Origin: Candidatus Hydrogenedentota bacterium
Lineage (GTDB): Bacteria; Hydrogenedentota; Hydrogenedentia; Hydrogenedentales; JAEUWI01
DNA length: 64,000 bases
Direction: 5' to 3'
Assembly: GCA_019637335.1 (NCBI GenBank)
Contig: JAHBVV010000030.1
Location: 27,411-91,410 of the forward strand
In this document: one piece after another, positions 24,497-33,048 of the stretch
Layout of the letters: every line of letters starts with the position of its first letter
Position numbering within the stretch: the stretch's first letter is position 1
Notes under the pieces: generated by a model
Seen by the model: only the letters and a program-made list of their open reading frames with translations
The model's database searches: none
Told to the model about the DNA's origin: nothing
Position numbers and translations under genes: made by a program

Positions 24497-26413
24497 ATGA
24501 CGAAATCAAACCGGAGACTTGCTCAGGCACTGGGACCCGTATTGGCGCTGGGAATGCTCCTGTTTCTACGGCAGTTCTTCTTGCCGCCCGATCCGCCCTC
24601 GAAGGCGCCCGCGGATCCTGGCCCTGCCGCCGCCATCCCGAAAACGTCTCCGGGTAGCGCGGAGCGGTCGCCTGCCCCAGCGCCGCGGGGCTCTGGCGCG
24701 CCCGGCGCCGGCGAAGCGCTTTCGCTCGAAGCCGTCCTGGACGCGCTCCCGGCGAAACGCGCGGGCGGCGCGAGCATCACGGGTGTCGTGGTCGATAAGC
24801 GGGGAAAACCCTTGCCTGGTATGAAGGTTGTCGGCGCCGGGGATATGTTCGGTACCGACATCCCGCCCACGACGACCGAAGCGAATGGCGCATTCCACAT
24901 CGCGGGGCTGGCACCGGGAGCATTCAAAATTATGGCGCTTCCCGCGGTGTCCGGTGGCCTGGGAATCGATTCGGGACTGCGCGAAGTCACCTTGGCGGAG
25001 GGGCAGCGGGTGACGGGCGTGCGGCTGGTGTATGAGGGGGCCAGCGAGCGCGCGGTTTCGGGGAGGGTGACGGATCGCCGCGGGCTTCCCATTTCCGGCG
25101 CCCGCGTGGAGGCCAACGATCCGACGTCGTCGATCATGTTTTCATCCCACACCGAGTCCGATGGCGACGGCTATTTCGTTCTTGAATCGCGCGAGGGCAA
25201 GCGCTTCTCGGCGTCGGTTTTCCACCCCGCGTATTCCACCGTTCATTTGCCACGCATCGAAGCAGGAACCAAAAATCTCAACGTTGTCATGGAAGGCCGG
25301 GGCGCTATCGTGGGACGTGTCGTGGAGGATCATACGGGCAACCCCGTCACCCGCTTCGAGGCAGGGGCCGGCGTGCGATTCTGGGACGCCACCCGTGGCG
25401 CCGAGAATCTTTTCGAAGATTCGGAGGGGCGCTTTGAACTGCCCTCCGTCGAAGCCGGCCTGGCGTATGTATACGTTCGCGCGGATGGATTCGCCCCGCT
25501 CCAAGTTCGGATTCCCCCGCTCCACAGCGACGAAACGAGGGATGTCGGCCTACTGCGGATGGCGCGCGGGGCGGCGCTTGATGGCGTCGTGGTGGACTGG
25601 ACTGGAGTTCCGGTTTCCGGGGCCCTGGTAAGCGTCGGCGGCCCACAGTCCCACTCCCTGCAACCGGCAATGGTGCGCTCCAGTGAGGTCAATGGCAAGG
25701 CGTGCCACGCGATAACCGATGCCGAAGGGCGTTTTTCGTTGGAGTCACTTTCTCCGGTGCTCTCCGAGATTGTGGTGGAGCGCGCCGGCTACGCGCAAAC
25801 GGTAAGCCCGCTGGCCCTGGCAACCGATCAGCGGACGGCGGTCCGGCTCGTCTTGACGGGATTCGCGGCGGTAGAAGGCGTGATACGGGCCAATGGGACG
25901 CCCGTTGCGCGCCAACACGTGAATATTGAATACGATCCGGCGAAGCCGCAGTTGTCCGGAAGAACCGACGAAAGTGGATATTATCATATTGAAGAGATTC
26001 CGGCGGGCGAGATCACGGTGCGCGCCGCAATCAATGCGGGTGGCGGCCGCCATTACGTGGAGGCCCGCGCGGAAACCGTGCCGGCGCACACCACGGTTGT
26101 GGACCTGGAGGCGCTGCATGGCGCGTCCGCGTTTACGGGAACCGTTTTTCGCGCGGGGGAAGGCGTCGCAAATCTCTCTGTCGCCGCCCGATCGCTCGCC
26201 GGTGATGAACAGGTGAGCGGGATGACGGCGGCCGGGGGAAAATTCCAAATCGGCGGGCTGCACGGTGGCGAGTACACGATCGTGGTGCTGGATCTCGCCT
26301 CGGGCGAACCCGAAGTCCTCGCTACACTTCAGGCGGCCGTTGACGAGGCGGAAACCGCGGTGCTGGATATCGATATCGACGTTCACGCCCCCGGCGCCGA
26401 GCCGGGATGGTAG
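24497..26413 (+). CDS. Membrane-anchored protein with six carboxypeptidase-regulatory-like domains
   Basis: A 638-residue protein. One N-terminal membrane segment (about residues 12-30) is followed by a Pro/Ala-rich linker and six beta-sandwich repeats of the type GVVVDxxGxPxxGxxV...TDxxGxFxxxxLxxGxYxxxA. These belong to the carboxypeptidase-regulatory-like fold, which serves in adhesion or as spacer domains on the cell surface. No catalytic domain is present. The ATG at 24497 is preferred to a GTG at 24476 because it has GGGAG at suitable spacing and begins the KSNRR membrane-anchor segment. A longer relative with nine repeats lies at 34.3 kb. Confidence 0.85.
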   Translation: MTKSNRRLAQALGPVLALGMLLFLRQFFLPPDPPSKAPADPGPAAAIPKTSPGSAERSPAPAPRGSGAPGAGEALSLEAVLDALPAKRAGGASITGVVVDKRGKPLPGMKVVGAGDMFGTDIPPTTTEANGAFHIAGLAPGAFKIMALPAVSGGLGIDSGLREVTLAEGQRVTGVRLVYEGASERAVSGRVTDRRGLPISGARVEANDPTSSIMFSSHTESDGDGYFVLESREGKRFSASVFHPAYSTVHLPRIEAGTKNLNVVMEGRGAIVGRVVEDHTGNPVTRFEAGAGVRFWDATRGAENLFEDSEGRFELPSVEAGLAYVYVRADGFAPLQVRIPPLHSDETRDVGLLRMARGAALDGVVVDWTGVPVSGALVSVGGPQSHSLQPAMVRSSEVNGKACHAITDAEGRFSLESLSPVLSEIVVERAGYAQTVSPLALATDQRTAVRLVLTGFAAVEGVIRANGTPVARQHVNIEYDPAKPQLSGRTDESGYYHIEEIPAGEITVRAAINAGGGRHYVEARAETVPAHTTVVDLEALHGASAFTGTVFRAGEGVANLSVAARSLAGDEQVSGMTAAGGKFQIGGLHGGEYTIVVLDLASGEPEVLATLQAAVDEAETAVLDIDIDVHAPGAEPGW

Positions 26414-26743
26414 GCGTCCCCAAAGCCGGAATGCAATGGGAACCGGGGTCTTTTCACAAGCGCAATGATCGCATGAAGTCTTGCGCTCCTCCCGCCACGG
26501 AATGTTCGCGATCCTTTGCGCCTGGCGGCGCGGTGGACAGCCGGGACGGCTATCCTACACTTGCGCCTTTCGGCGCTGAACACAGGCGGGACGCCCACCT
26601 CCGGCGCGTCATCGACCTGTGCCACTTTCCTTTCGGGGTGGTTTTGGCCGGGGGGCAGGGGAACGCCTGCCTCTTCCAATCCGGTTTTTCTTGTTTTTCC
26701 ATCGCCGCCCTCTGCTACACTGCGCGCAGGAGGAGCAGAGCCC
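26414..26743. other. Intergenic region before the membrane protein gene
   Basis: A 330-bp stretch without a supported gene. It holds two possible promoters: TGGACA, 16 bp, TACACT at 26534-26561 and an extended -10 at 26713-26721. Frames through it are open but show no family features or ribosome-binding site. Confidence 0.5.
26691..26721 (+). promoter_or_regulatory. Possible promoter of the membrane protein-sialidase operon
   Basis: TTGTTT, 19-bp spacer, and an extended -10 element TGC-TACACT. The -10 ends only 22 bp before the ATG at 26744, leaving a very short leader with AGGAGGA. Confidence 0.35.
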
Positions 26744-28180
26744 ATGAAGCCGTCCACGCCTACCAACCCCGCTGTTTCCTGGTGGCAACCTGTACTCTTC
26801 GCCGCGATGGCGGGCGGCCTCGGCTGGGGGATACGTGGCCAATACGGCCACGAAACGGGCGCCATGATCGCCGGTGTCCTCGTGTCTCTTACTCTGGTGT
26901 TCCTTCTCTGTCCGGGGGTATCCACAATTCAGGCGATTCGGGCTGCGGCCCTGGGCACAATCGCCATGGGCGTCGGCGGCACGGAAACCTACGGCGTAAC
27001 GCTGGGCCTGACGCACAATCCGGAGCTCGTGGGGAACTGGAGCGCGCTCCGCTGGGGGTTGCTGGGTTGCCTGGTCAAGGGCGCGCTTTGGATTGGTTTC
27101 GCGGGGCTCTTTTTCGGCATCGGCCTGGGCGGCAAACGATACCGCCCGCTCGAAATCCTGGGGCTGACGCTGGCCATGCTGGCGGTGTCCTTTGTGGGGT
27201 CGTGGCTCCTGAATTCGCCGTTCGACGTCGAAGAGCGCCGCCTGCCCGCCATACACTTCTCCAATCTCTGGCACTGGCTGCCGGAGTCCGATACGCGTCC
27301 CCGGCCGGAAGCCTGGGGCGGCCTGCTCTTCGCGCTGAGTCTCGCGCTGGCGTATGTCGCCCTCTGGAAAAAGGACACGCTCGCCCGCAATCTCGGCCTC
27401 TGGGGGCTTCTGGGCGGCGCGCTCGGATTCCCTATCGGACAGAGCCTCCAGGCCTATCACGCCTGGAATCCGGAGGTGTTTCAGCGCGGGATCTGGGTGC
27501 ATCTCGATCCGCACATGAACTGGTGGAACACGATGGAGACCACCTTCGGCTGCATCATGGGCGCGGCCCTGGGGCTGGGCCTTTGGCTGAACCGGCGGCG
27601 GATTGACCTTGCGCCGGATCCCGAGGAACGCACGCTCCCGGCCGCTTTGGAGTGGGCGCTGCTCGGGGTGCACGCCGCCCTGCTCATTTATGTCCAGGCC
27701 GCTGGTGGTCGCTTCGCCGCCTTCTTCGACTCCGGCCTCGTCCTGATCGTCATTCCGCTATTTGTCGCGGTGCGCGGGCGGATTTGGCCGGTCTTCCAGA
27801 TTCTGACCATCACCTTGCTGCCTATCACGATCAAGACGGTGCGCAACCTGGTGTACGAGGAAGCGGCCATCGGCCCCATCGCCGGCTGGATCCTCTACCT
27901 CGTGCTGCCGCTGGCCGCCGCCACCGCGCTCGCCGCGTGGTATCTGGCGCAGCCCCGCCGCACGGAGTCCAGCGGCGATTTCGTCGCCTGGGCGCTGCTG
28001 TTGAACCTGTGGCTCTACTTTGGCCTGAACTTCGCCTTCTTCCGCTATCCCTGGCCCTGGAGCGACTGGACCGGCCGCACGCCCAGCGGCATCGCGTTTA
28101 CCGTGTTTGCCCTGAGCCTGACCGCGATGGTTTTGCTCCATCGCGATCGTGCGCAGTTGCTTCCCGCCTCCCGAAAATGA
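26744..28180 (+). CDS. Polytopic membrane protein of unknown function
   Basis: A 478-residue integral membrane protein with about twelve hydrophobic segments and very little soluble sequence. Notable polar stretches are GIRGQYGHETGAM near residue 25 and HLDPHMNWWNTMETTFG near residue 255; the latter may form a site inside the membrane. The start has AGGAGGA upstream. I do not recognise the family. It is the first gene of a probable operon with two secreted sialidase-like proteins (gaps of 31 and 46 bp), so transport of a released sugar is a possible but untested role. Confidence 0.8.
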   Translation: MKPSTPTNPAVSWWQPVLFAAMAGGLGWGIRGQYGHETGAMIAGVLVSLTLVFLLCPGVSTIQAIRAAALGTIAMGVGGTETYGVTLGLTHNPELVGNWSALRWGLLGCLVKGALWIGFAGLFFGIGLGGKRYRPLEILGLTLAMLAVSFVGSWLLNSPFDVEERRLPAIHFSNLWHWLPESDTRPRPEAWGGLLFALSLALAYVALWKKDTLARNLGLWGLLGGALGFPIGQSLQAYHAWNPEVFQRGIWVHLDPHMNWWNTMETTFGCIMGAALGLGLWLNRRRIDLAPDPEERTLPAALEWALLGVHAALLIYVQAAGGRFAAFFDSGLVLIVIPLFVAVRGRIWPVFQILTITLLPITIKTVRNLVYEEAAIGPIAGWILYLVLPLAAATALAAWYLAQPRRTESSGDFVAWALLLNLWLYFGLNFAFFRYPWPWSDWTGRTPSGIAFTVFALSLTAMVLLHRDRAQLLPASRK

Positions 28181-28211
28181 CCCGTAACCGGTGCAAAAGG
28201 AGAATCCGCTC

Positions 28212-29300
28212 ATGAAGAATCTGGTGTTGATTCTGTCGATCGTACTGGCGGCATTCGCACCCGCCCAGGATGCACTGCCCGATCTCGTGCACGGCGAAGT
28301 GCAGTTCGAAACCGGGCGCTACGGCGGCTGGCCGGCCAACGGCGGGATCTGGAATTGGGGCGACGAGATCGTAACCGTCTTCACCCTGGGGTACTACCGC
28401 GCGGACACCCGCGGCATGCATCCCATCGACCGGGAACGTCCCCGGGGCAAAATGCAGGCGCGCAGCACGGACGGCGGCGTGACCTGGTCCCTCGAAACGC
28501 CCACGTTCGTAACCAGCGATGGCGGCGACAAGCCGGTCTCCACGCTGGAAGCCGCGATGGATTTCAGCCACCCCGATTTCGCGCTGATGTTTATCACCGA
28601 CAAGTTCGTCTATTCCACGGATCGTTGCAAGACGTGGCAGGGGCCCTTCGAACTCCCGAAATTCGGCCGCCCGGGCCTGCTCGCCCGCACGGACTACATC
28701 GTCAACGGACCGAAGGATCTCCTGGCCTTCATGGCCACGCAGAAGGACGATCAGGACGAGGGCTGGGTGGCGGCCATCCGCACGCGCGACGGTGGGCTCA
28801 CCTGGACGCTCGAAGGCCTGGTGGGGGATCAGCCGAAGAAGGATGAATACTCGATCATGCCGTCGACGGTGCGCCTGAAGGACAACGCCCTGTTCTCCTG
28901 GATCCGGCATTGCCGCGTGCTGGGCGACGGCAGCGAGGTGCGCTTTGTGGACGCCTGGCGCTCGCCGGACGACGGCCAAACCTGGGAGCATCTGGCCCAC
29001 CACCGGATCGACAATGCCGGCAACCCGCCGCATATGATCCGCCTGGCGGATGGCCGCCTGGCCGTGACCTACGGTGTGCGCAGCGAGCCGCTGGGCATTC
29101 GCGGCCGCATCAGCAGCGACGAAGGCGTCACCTGGGGCGACGAATTCATCATCCGCGGCGATGGCGGCGGTCGTGATCTGGGCTATCCCCGCACTGTACA
29201 GCGCGCGGACGGCAAGTGCGTGACGGTCTATTACTTCAACGACGGGAAACGCCCGGAACGCTTCATCGCCTATACGATCTGGACGCCGCCCGCGCCCTGA
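28212..29300 (+). CDS. Secreted sialidase-fold (BNR/Asp-box) protein, paralogue 1
   Basis: A 362-residue protein with a signal peptide ending near residue 18 (AFAPAQ). A six-bladed sialidase fold is indicated by five Asp-box-like motifs: STDGGVTW, RCKTW, TRDGGLTW, SPDDGQTW and SSDEGVTW. An Arg-rich segment and the late GYPRTVQRADGK stretch would supply active-site residues. The start has AAAAGGAG upstream. The fold is clear, but cleavage of sialic acid cannot be assumed; many such proteins act on other sugars. It lies 46 bp before a close paralogue in the same operon. Confidence 0.85.
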   Translation: MKNLVLILSIVLAAFAPAQDALPDLVHGEVQFETGRYGGWPANGGIWNWGDEIVTVFTLGYYRADTRGMHPIDRERPRGKMQARSTDGGVTWSLETPTFVTSDGGDKPVSTLEAAMDFSHPDFALMFITDKFVYSTDRCKTWQGPFELPKFGRPGLLARTDYIVNGPKDLLAFMATQKDDQDEGWVAAIRTRDGGLTWTLEGLVGDQPKKDEYSIMPSTVRLKDNALFSWIRHCRVLGDGSEVRFVDAWRSPDDGQTWEHLAHHRIDNAGNPPHMIRLADGRLAVTYGVRSEPLGIRGRISSDEGVTWGDEFIIRGDGGGRDLGYPRTVQRADGKCVTVYYFNDGKRPERFIAYTIWTPPAP

Positions 29301-29346
29301 AAACACCGTTTTCACTAAACCACCAGCGAGGAAAGGAGTGAGAGTC

Positions 29347-30432
29347 ATGCGATTGTTGCTTGTATCGGCCATCATCATGCTTGCCGGGGCCGCCGCGGCC
29401 CAGGAGCAGCTGCCCGGCGTGCAAAACGGGGAAGTGCAGTTCGGCGAGGGCCGCTTCGGCGGCTGGCCCGCCAATGGCGGCATCTGGAATTGGGGCGACG
29501 AGATTGTCACGGTCTTCACGCTCGGTTACTTCGACCCCGAAAGCCGATCGGGCCACCCCATCAAGCGCGACATGCCCTCGGGCAAGATGCAGGCGCGCAG
29601 CCTGGACGGCGGCGTCACCTGGACGCTTGAAACGCCGAGCTTCATCGTCAACGAAACCGAGGAGCGCCCACTGAGCAAGCTGGCCGAGCCCATGGACTTC
29701 AGCAATCCCGATTTCGCGCTGATGTTTCTCTATACCCGCTTCCTCTACTCCAACGATCGCTGCAAGACCTGGCACGGCCCCTTCGAACTGCCCACCTTCG
29801 GCCGTCCGGGGCTCCTCGCGCGCACGGACTACATCATAAACGGTCCCAGCGACGTGCTGGCGTTCATGGCCACGGAAAAGGACGACGGCAAGGAAGGCTG
29901 GCCCGCCGCCATCCGCACGCGCGACGGCGGCCTCACGTGGACCCTGGAAGGTATGGTCGGACATCAGCCCGCCGAGAATGAATACTCCATCATGCCGTCC
30001 ACCCTGCGCCTGAAAAACGGCGCGCTGTACTCCTGGATACGCCACCGCCGTATCGTGGACGGCGACCGCATCTGGTTCATCGACGCCTGGCTCTCGCCCG
30101 ACGACGGCAAGGCCTGGTACAAGCTGGACAATACTTTCACCAACAACGCCGGCAACCCGCCCCACATGCTCCGGCTCGCCGACGGGCGCCTGGCCGTGAC
30201 CTACGGCCACCGCCTGCCCCCCTACGGCATCCGCGGGAAGATCAGCGGTGACGAAGGCCAGACCTGGGGCGAGGAGTTCATCATCCGAGCGGATGGCGGC
30301 GGCTGGGACATCGGCTACCCCCGCACCGTCCAGCGCCCCGACGGCAAATGCGTCACAGTCTACTACTTCCACGACGGCGAACGCCCCGAGCGCTTCATCG
30401 CCTACAGCATCTGGGCCCCGCCGGCGGAGTGA
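29347..30432 (+). CDS. Secreted sialidase-fold (BNR/Asp-box) protein, paralogue 2
   Basis: A 361-residue secreted protein (signal peptide to about residue 18) that aligns with its upstream neighbour along the whole length, roughly 70 % identical by eye. Five Asp-box-like motifs are present, including SLDGGVTW, TRDGGLTW, SPDDGKAW and SGDEGQTW. Shared invariant blocks are WPANGGIWNWGDEIVTVFTLGY near the N-terminus and GYPRTVQRPDGKCVTVYYF near the C-terminus. The ATG at 29347 has AAAGGAG upstream. The pair arose by tandem duplication; differences fall mostly in surface loops, which may reflect different substrates. Confidence 0.85.
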   Translation: MRLLLVSAIIMLAGAAAAQEQLPGVQNGEVQFGEGRFGGWPANGGIWNWGDEIVTVFTLGYFDPESRSGHPIKRDMPSGKMQARSLDGGVTWTLETPSFIVNETEERPLSKLAEPMDFSNPDFALMFLYTRFLYSNDRCKTWHGPFELPTFGRPGLLARTDYIINGPSDVLAFMATEKDDGKEGWPAAIRTRDGGLTWTLEGMVGHQPAENEYSIMPSTLRLKNGALYSWIRHRRIVDGDRIWFIDAWLSPDDGKAWYKLDNTFTNNAGNPPHMLRLADGRLAVTYGHRLPPYGIRGKISGDEGQTWGEEFIIRADGGGWDIGYPRTVQRPDGKCVTVYYFHDGERPERFIAYSIWAPPAE

Positions 30433-30540
30433 AAAGCGAGGCGTGCGACAATTTGGACGCCGCTATACGCGCCGGCGTCATGGCTCGCACTGTCACTTCG
30501 TCCCACGGATTCGTTGCGCGATTTCGAGCGGCTGGCGAAG

Positions 30541-30551
30541 TGTGTGCTAAG
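30541..30551 (+). promoter_or_regulatory. Extended -10 promoter candidate of the AlbA_2-ParA pair
   Basis: TGTGCTAAGAT, a TGN-TAAGAT extended -10 element, 69 bp before the start codon of the AlbA_2 gene. No good -35 is seen at 17 bp. The same 11-mer with one change occurs before the histidine kinase gene at 58135. Confidence 0.35.
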
Positions 30552-30619
30552 ATCGGAATGCATCGCGGTGTCGCTCGCCGCGTGGCGATTATGCTGGCTC
30601 GGAAACGCGGGAAAAAACA

Positions 30620-31813
30620 GTGATCAATGAAACGGCGCTCAGAAAGCTGCTCGCGGAACTGGAGTCTGATCGCGTAGAGCGGACGATGTCAACGCGGGAC
30701 ACAGACAAATTCTGTGAGGCGATTTGCGCCTTCGCCAATGACATGGCGGGAACGCGATCGCCCGGCTACCTGATTCTTGGCGCAAGAGACAGCGATGGAG
30801 GCATCGTTGGCGTTGATGTATCGGACGACCTGCTAAAGCAACTCTCCAACTACGCCGATTCGGGGCAAATCGTGCCCTTCCCGGCCGTATCGGTCTGCAA
30901 AATGGCGCTGCCGGAAGGCGCGATCGCCATCGTGGAAGTCCTGCCATCCGACATGCCTCCTGTTCGCTATCGGGGCCGCGTTTGGATTCGGCGTGGCCCG
31001 CGGAAGGCCATTGCGAATGAACAGGAGGAGCGGATTCTCTCCGAACGTCGCGTGCACCACGCGAGAACCTTTGATCTGAGGCCCTGCGCCGGATGCGGCC
31101 CTGAAGATCTCGCGCTTGATCTCTTTCAACTCACCTACCGGAATATGGCTATCGCGCCCGATCTGATCGCCGAGAACAATCGCGACATGTTTCTTCAGAT
31201 GGCCTCGCTTGGCTTCTGGAACTCGGATCAGGCGTGTGCGACCAATGCCGGCGCGCTCCTGTTCGCATTGGATCCGCTCAATTGGTTTCCCGGCGCCATA
31301 GTTCAATTCGTCCGTTTCGGCGGGCCGGATCCCAATTCCAATGTTTTGGACGAACGCCGCTTTGATGGCGATCTGATCAGTGTTCTTCGCGAGTTGGACA
31401 GCTTCCTCAAAGTGCTGTTTCCCTCGCGCCCCGAGTTTGAATCGCCGTTGAGGGAACGTAGCCGAACCCCGTACCCCGTGCTGGCGATCCGGGAGTTATT
31501 GCTCAACGCCATAATGCACCGCGACTACGCTTCAAACGCCCGGATCCGCTTCTACTGGTTCAGCGATCACATTGAGATACAGAATCCAGGCGGGCTCTAT
31601 GGAAGCGTGACGCCGGAGACGTTTCCGCTTCAAAGCGACTACCGCAATCCGAAGATTGCTGAGGCGCTTAAGACACTGGGCTATGTCAACACCTTTGGAA
31701 TGGGAATCGCCCGCGCCCAAAGGGCCTTGAACGAGAACGGCAATCCGCCCGCGGAGTTCGATATCAGCCAGAGCACCTTCTTTCTTGTAACCATCAAGGA
31801 GCGGGAGGGATGA
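30620..31813 (+). CDS. AlbA_2 / HATPase_c_4 (Schlafen-like) protein
   Basis: A 397-residue protein. The N-terminal AlbA_2 domain (about residues 10-150) shows FCEAICAFANDMAG, GYLILGARDSDG and VRYRGRVWIRRGPR, the usual core of Schlafen-like nucleic-acid-binding domains. The C-terminal HATPase_c_4 domain (about 285-390) has LAIRELLLNAIMHRDY, IEIQNPGGLYG and GYVNTFGMGIARAQRAL. Such proteins are often annotated as transcriptional regulators, and some are parts of defence systems. The GTG start is weakly preceded. The stop overlaps the start of the ParA-like gene by 4 bp (ATGA), so the two products are probably made in fixed ratio. Confidence 0.87.
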   Translation: MINETALRKLLAELESDRVERTMSTRDTDKFCEAICAFANDMAGTRSPGYLILGARDSDGGIVGVDVSDDLLKQLSNYADSGQIVPFPAVSVCKMALPEGAIAIVEVLPSDMPPVRYRGRVWIRRGPRKAIANEQEERILSERRVHHARTFDLRPCAGCGPEDLALDLFQLTYRNMAIAPDLIAENNRDMFLQMASLGFWNSDQACATNAGALLFALDPLNWFPGAIVQFVRFGGPDPNSNVLDERRFDGDLISVLRELDSFLKVLFPSRPEFESPLRERSRTPYPVLAIRELLLNAIMHRDYASNARIRFYWFSDHIEIQNPGGLYGSVTPETFPLQSDYRNPKIAEALKTLGYVNTFGMGIARAQRALNENGNPPAEFDISQSTFFLVTIKEREG

Positions 31814-32823
31814 GGACGATCGCGTTTTTCAACAATAAGGGCGGTGTGGGAAAAACGTCGCTCGTTTATCATGTCTCCAACATGTGTGCCGAACTAGGCG
31901 CGTGCGTGCTTGTTGCGGATCTCGATCCTCAGTCCAACCTTACGGCGATGTTTCTGGATGAACTGGAACTGGAAGAAATCTGGCCGGATGAAGGGGGGGG
32001 CGCGAGTGTTCTTGCCTGTATCAGGCCAATTATTGAGGGGCTGGGTGATATCGGTGACGCGCCGCTACGAAAAGTCGCTCCCGGGTTACATCTCCTGCCT
32101 GGTGATCTTGGTCTCTCCAGATTTGAGGATCGGCTTTCCGAAAGCTGGCCGAAATGCCTGGATGGCGACATCGCCGCATTTCGCGTTACCACGGCGTTTT
32201 ACCGAATACTCCACGCCGCCGCGCGCGAGTCAGAGGCGGATATTGTGTTAATCGATATCGGCCCCAATCTCGGGGCGATCAATCGCTCCGCGTTGATTGC
32301 CGCGGACCACGTAGTAATGCCGCTTACTCCGGGGCTTTTCTCGCTGCAGGGACTGCGGAATCTCGGGCCTACCCTGCATGACTGGCGGGTAGGCTGGAAG
32401 AAGCGCCTGGAAGCCGTGCCCGACGCCTTGTCGATACCCATGCCTTCCGGAGCAATGCGGCCCGCCGGCTACGTTATCATGCAGCACGTGGAGCGCCGAA
32501 ATCGCCCCGTGAAGGCGTATCAGCGGTGGATTTCACAGATACCGGGCGTTTACAGGTCCGAAGTTCTTCGTGACAAAACCTCGGTCGCGATCAGCGATCC
32601 CGACCCCAATTGTGTCGGGTATATCAAGAATTACCAGAGCCTGATGCCGCTCGCCGAGGACGCCCGCAAACCGATATTCCGCCTGACGCCCGCGGACGGC
32701 GCCATTGGAGCCCATGCGGCCGCGGTATCGAAGTGCTATCTCGATTTTGGGCGGCTGGCCCGCGATATCCTGGGCAAGTGTAGCGAGCATGCGCCCGACG
32801 AGAACCCGGCGGGGGCCGTATAG
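31810..32823 (+). CDS. ParA/Soj-like P-loop ATPase
   Basis: A 337-residue protein with the deviant Walker A motif NNKGGVGKTS (residues 8-17), the DLDPQSNLT switch segment near residue 37, and the ADIVLIDIGPNLG Walker B region near residue 147. The C-terminal 120 residues, including VLRDKTSVAISDPDPNC, go beyond a minimal ParA. There is no parB gene or parS-like cluster nearby, so chromosome partition is unlikely; the gene is coupled to the AlbA_2 gene. A segment of 110 bp from its C-terminal part is repeated at 37.0 kb. Confidence 0.88.
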   Translation: MRTIAFFNNKGGVGKTSLVYHVSNMCAELGACVLVADLDPQSNLTAMFLDELELEEIWPDEGGGASVLACIRPIIEGLGDIGDAPLRKVAPGLHLLPGDLGLSRFEDRLSESWPKCLDGDIAAFRVTTAFYRILHAAARESEADIVLIDIGPNLGAINRSALIAADHVVMPLTPGLFSLQGLRNLGPTLHDWRVGWKKRLEAVPDALSIPMPSGAMRPAGYVIMQHVERRNRPVKAYQRWISQIPGVYRSEVLRDKTSVAISDPDPNCVGYIKNYQSLMPLAEDARKPIFRLTPADGAIGAHAAAVSKCYLDFGRLARDILGKCSEHAPDENPAGAV

Positions 32824-32968
32824 GCGCCCGAGTTGCTCGTTGTTTCCCCGACGCCTCTTACACCTGCGCTCCCAGCCATGCGTACTATGCTCGTAGAATC
32901 ACGACATGACAAGAAAGGACTGGCGCAGACCCGTCAGGGCATACGCGCATAGGTGTTTTTTTTCAGTA

Positions 32969-32997
32969 TTGCAGAATCAATAGATCCGTGCTACTGT
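32969..32997 (+). promoter_or_regulatory. Promoter of the secreted unknown protein gene
   Basis: TTGCAG, 17-bp spacer, TACTGT preceded by TGC (extended -10). The -10 ends 51 bp before the ATG at 33049. A T-rich run lies just upstream (32955-32963). Confidence 0.5.
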
Positions 32998-33048
32998 CAA
33001 GGCTCTGAGGAAGCAACGCGGCGGGGCGCCGCGAAAAGGAGTGGCAGC

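Noticed and set aside
28098..29519. Open frame of 473 codons on the minus strand
   Set aside because: Opposite the sialidase-like genes; the matching frame in the second paralogue (29263-30372) is also open, showing it is a mirror of the shared codon pattern.
30480..30623. Possible 47-codon gene ending in a GTGA overlap with the AlbA_2 gene
   Set aside because: No ribosome-binding site or family features, and the predicted promoter at 30541 lies inside it.
31810..32823. Chromosome-partition parA with a nearby origin
   Set aside because: No parB, no parS-like repeats, no dnaA or DnaA-box cluster is visible; the gene is coupled to an AlbA_2 gene instead.
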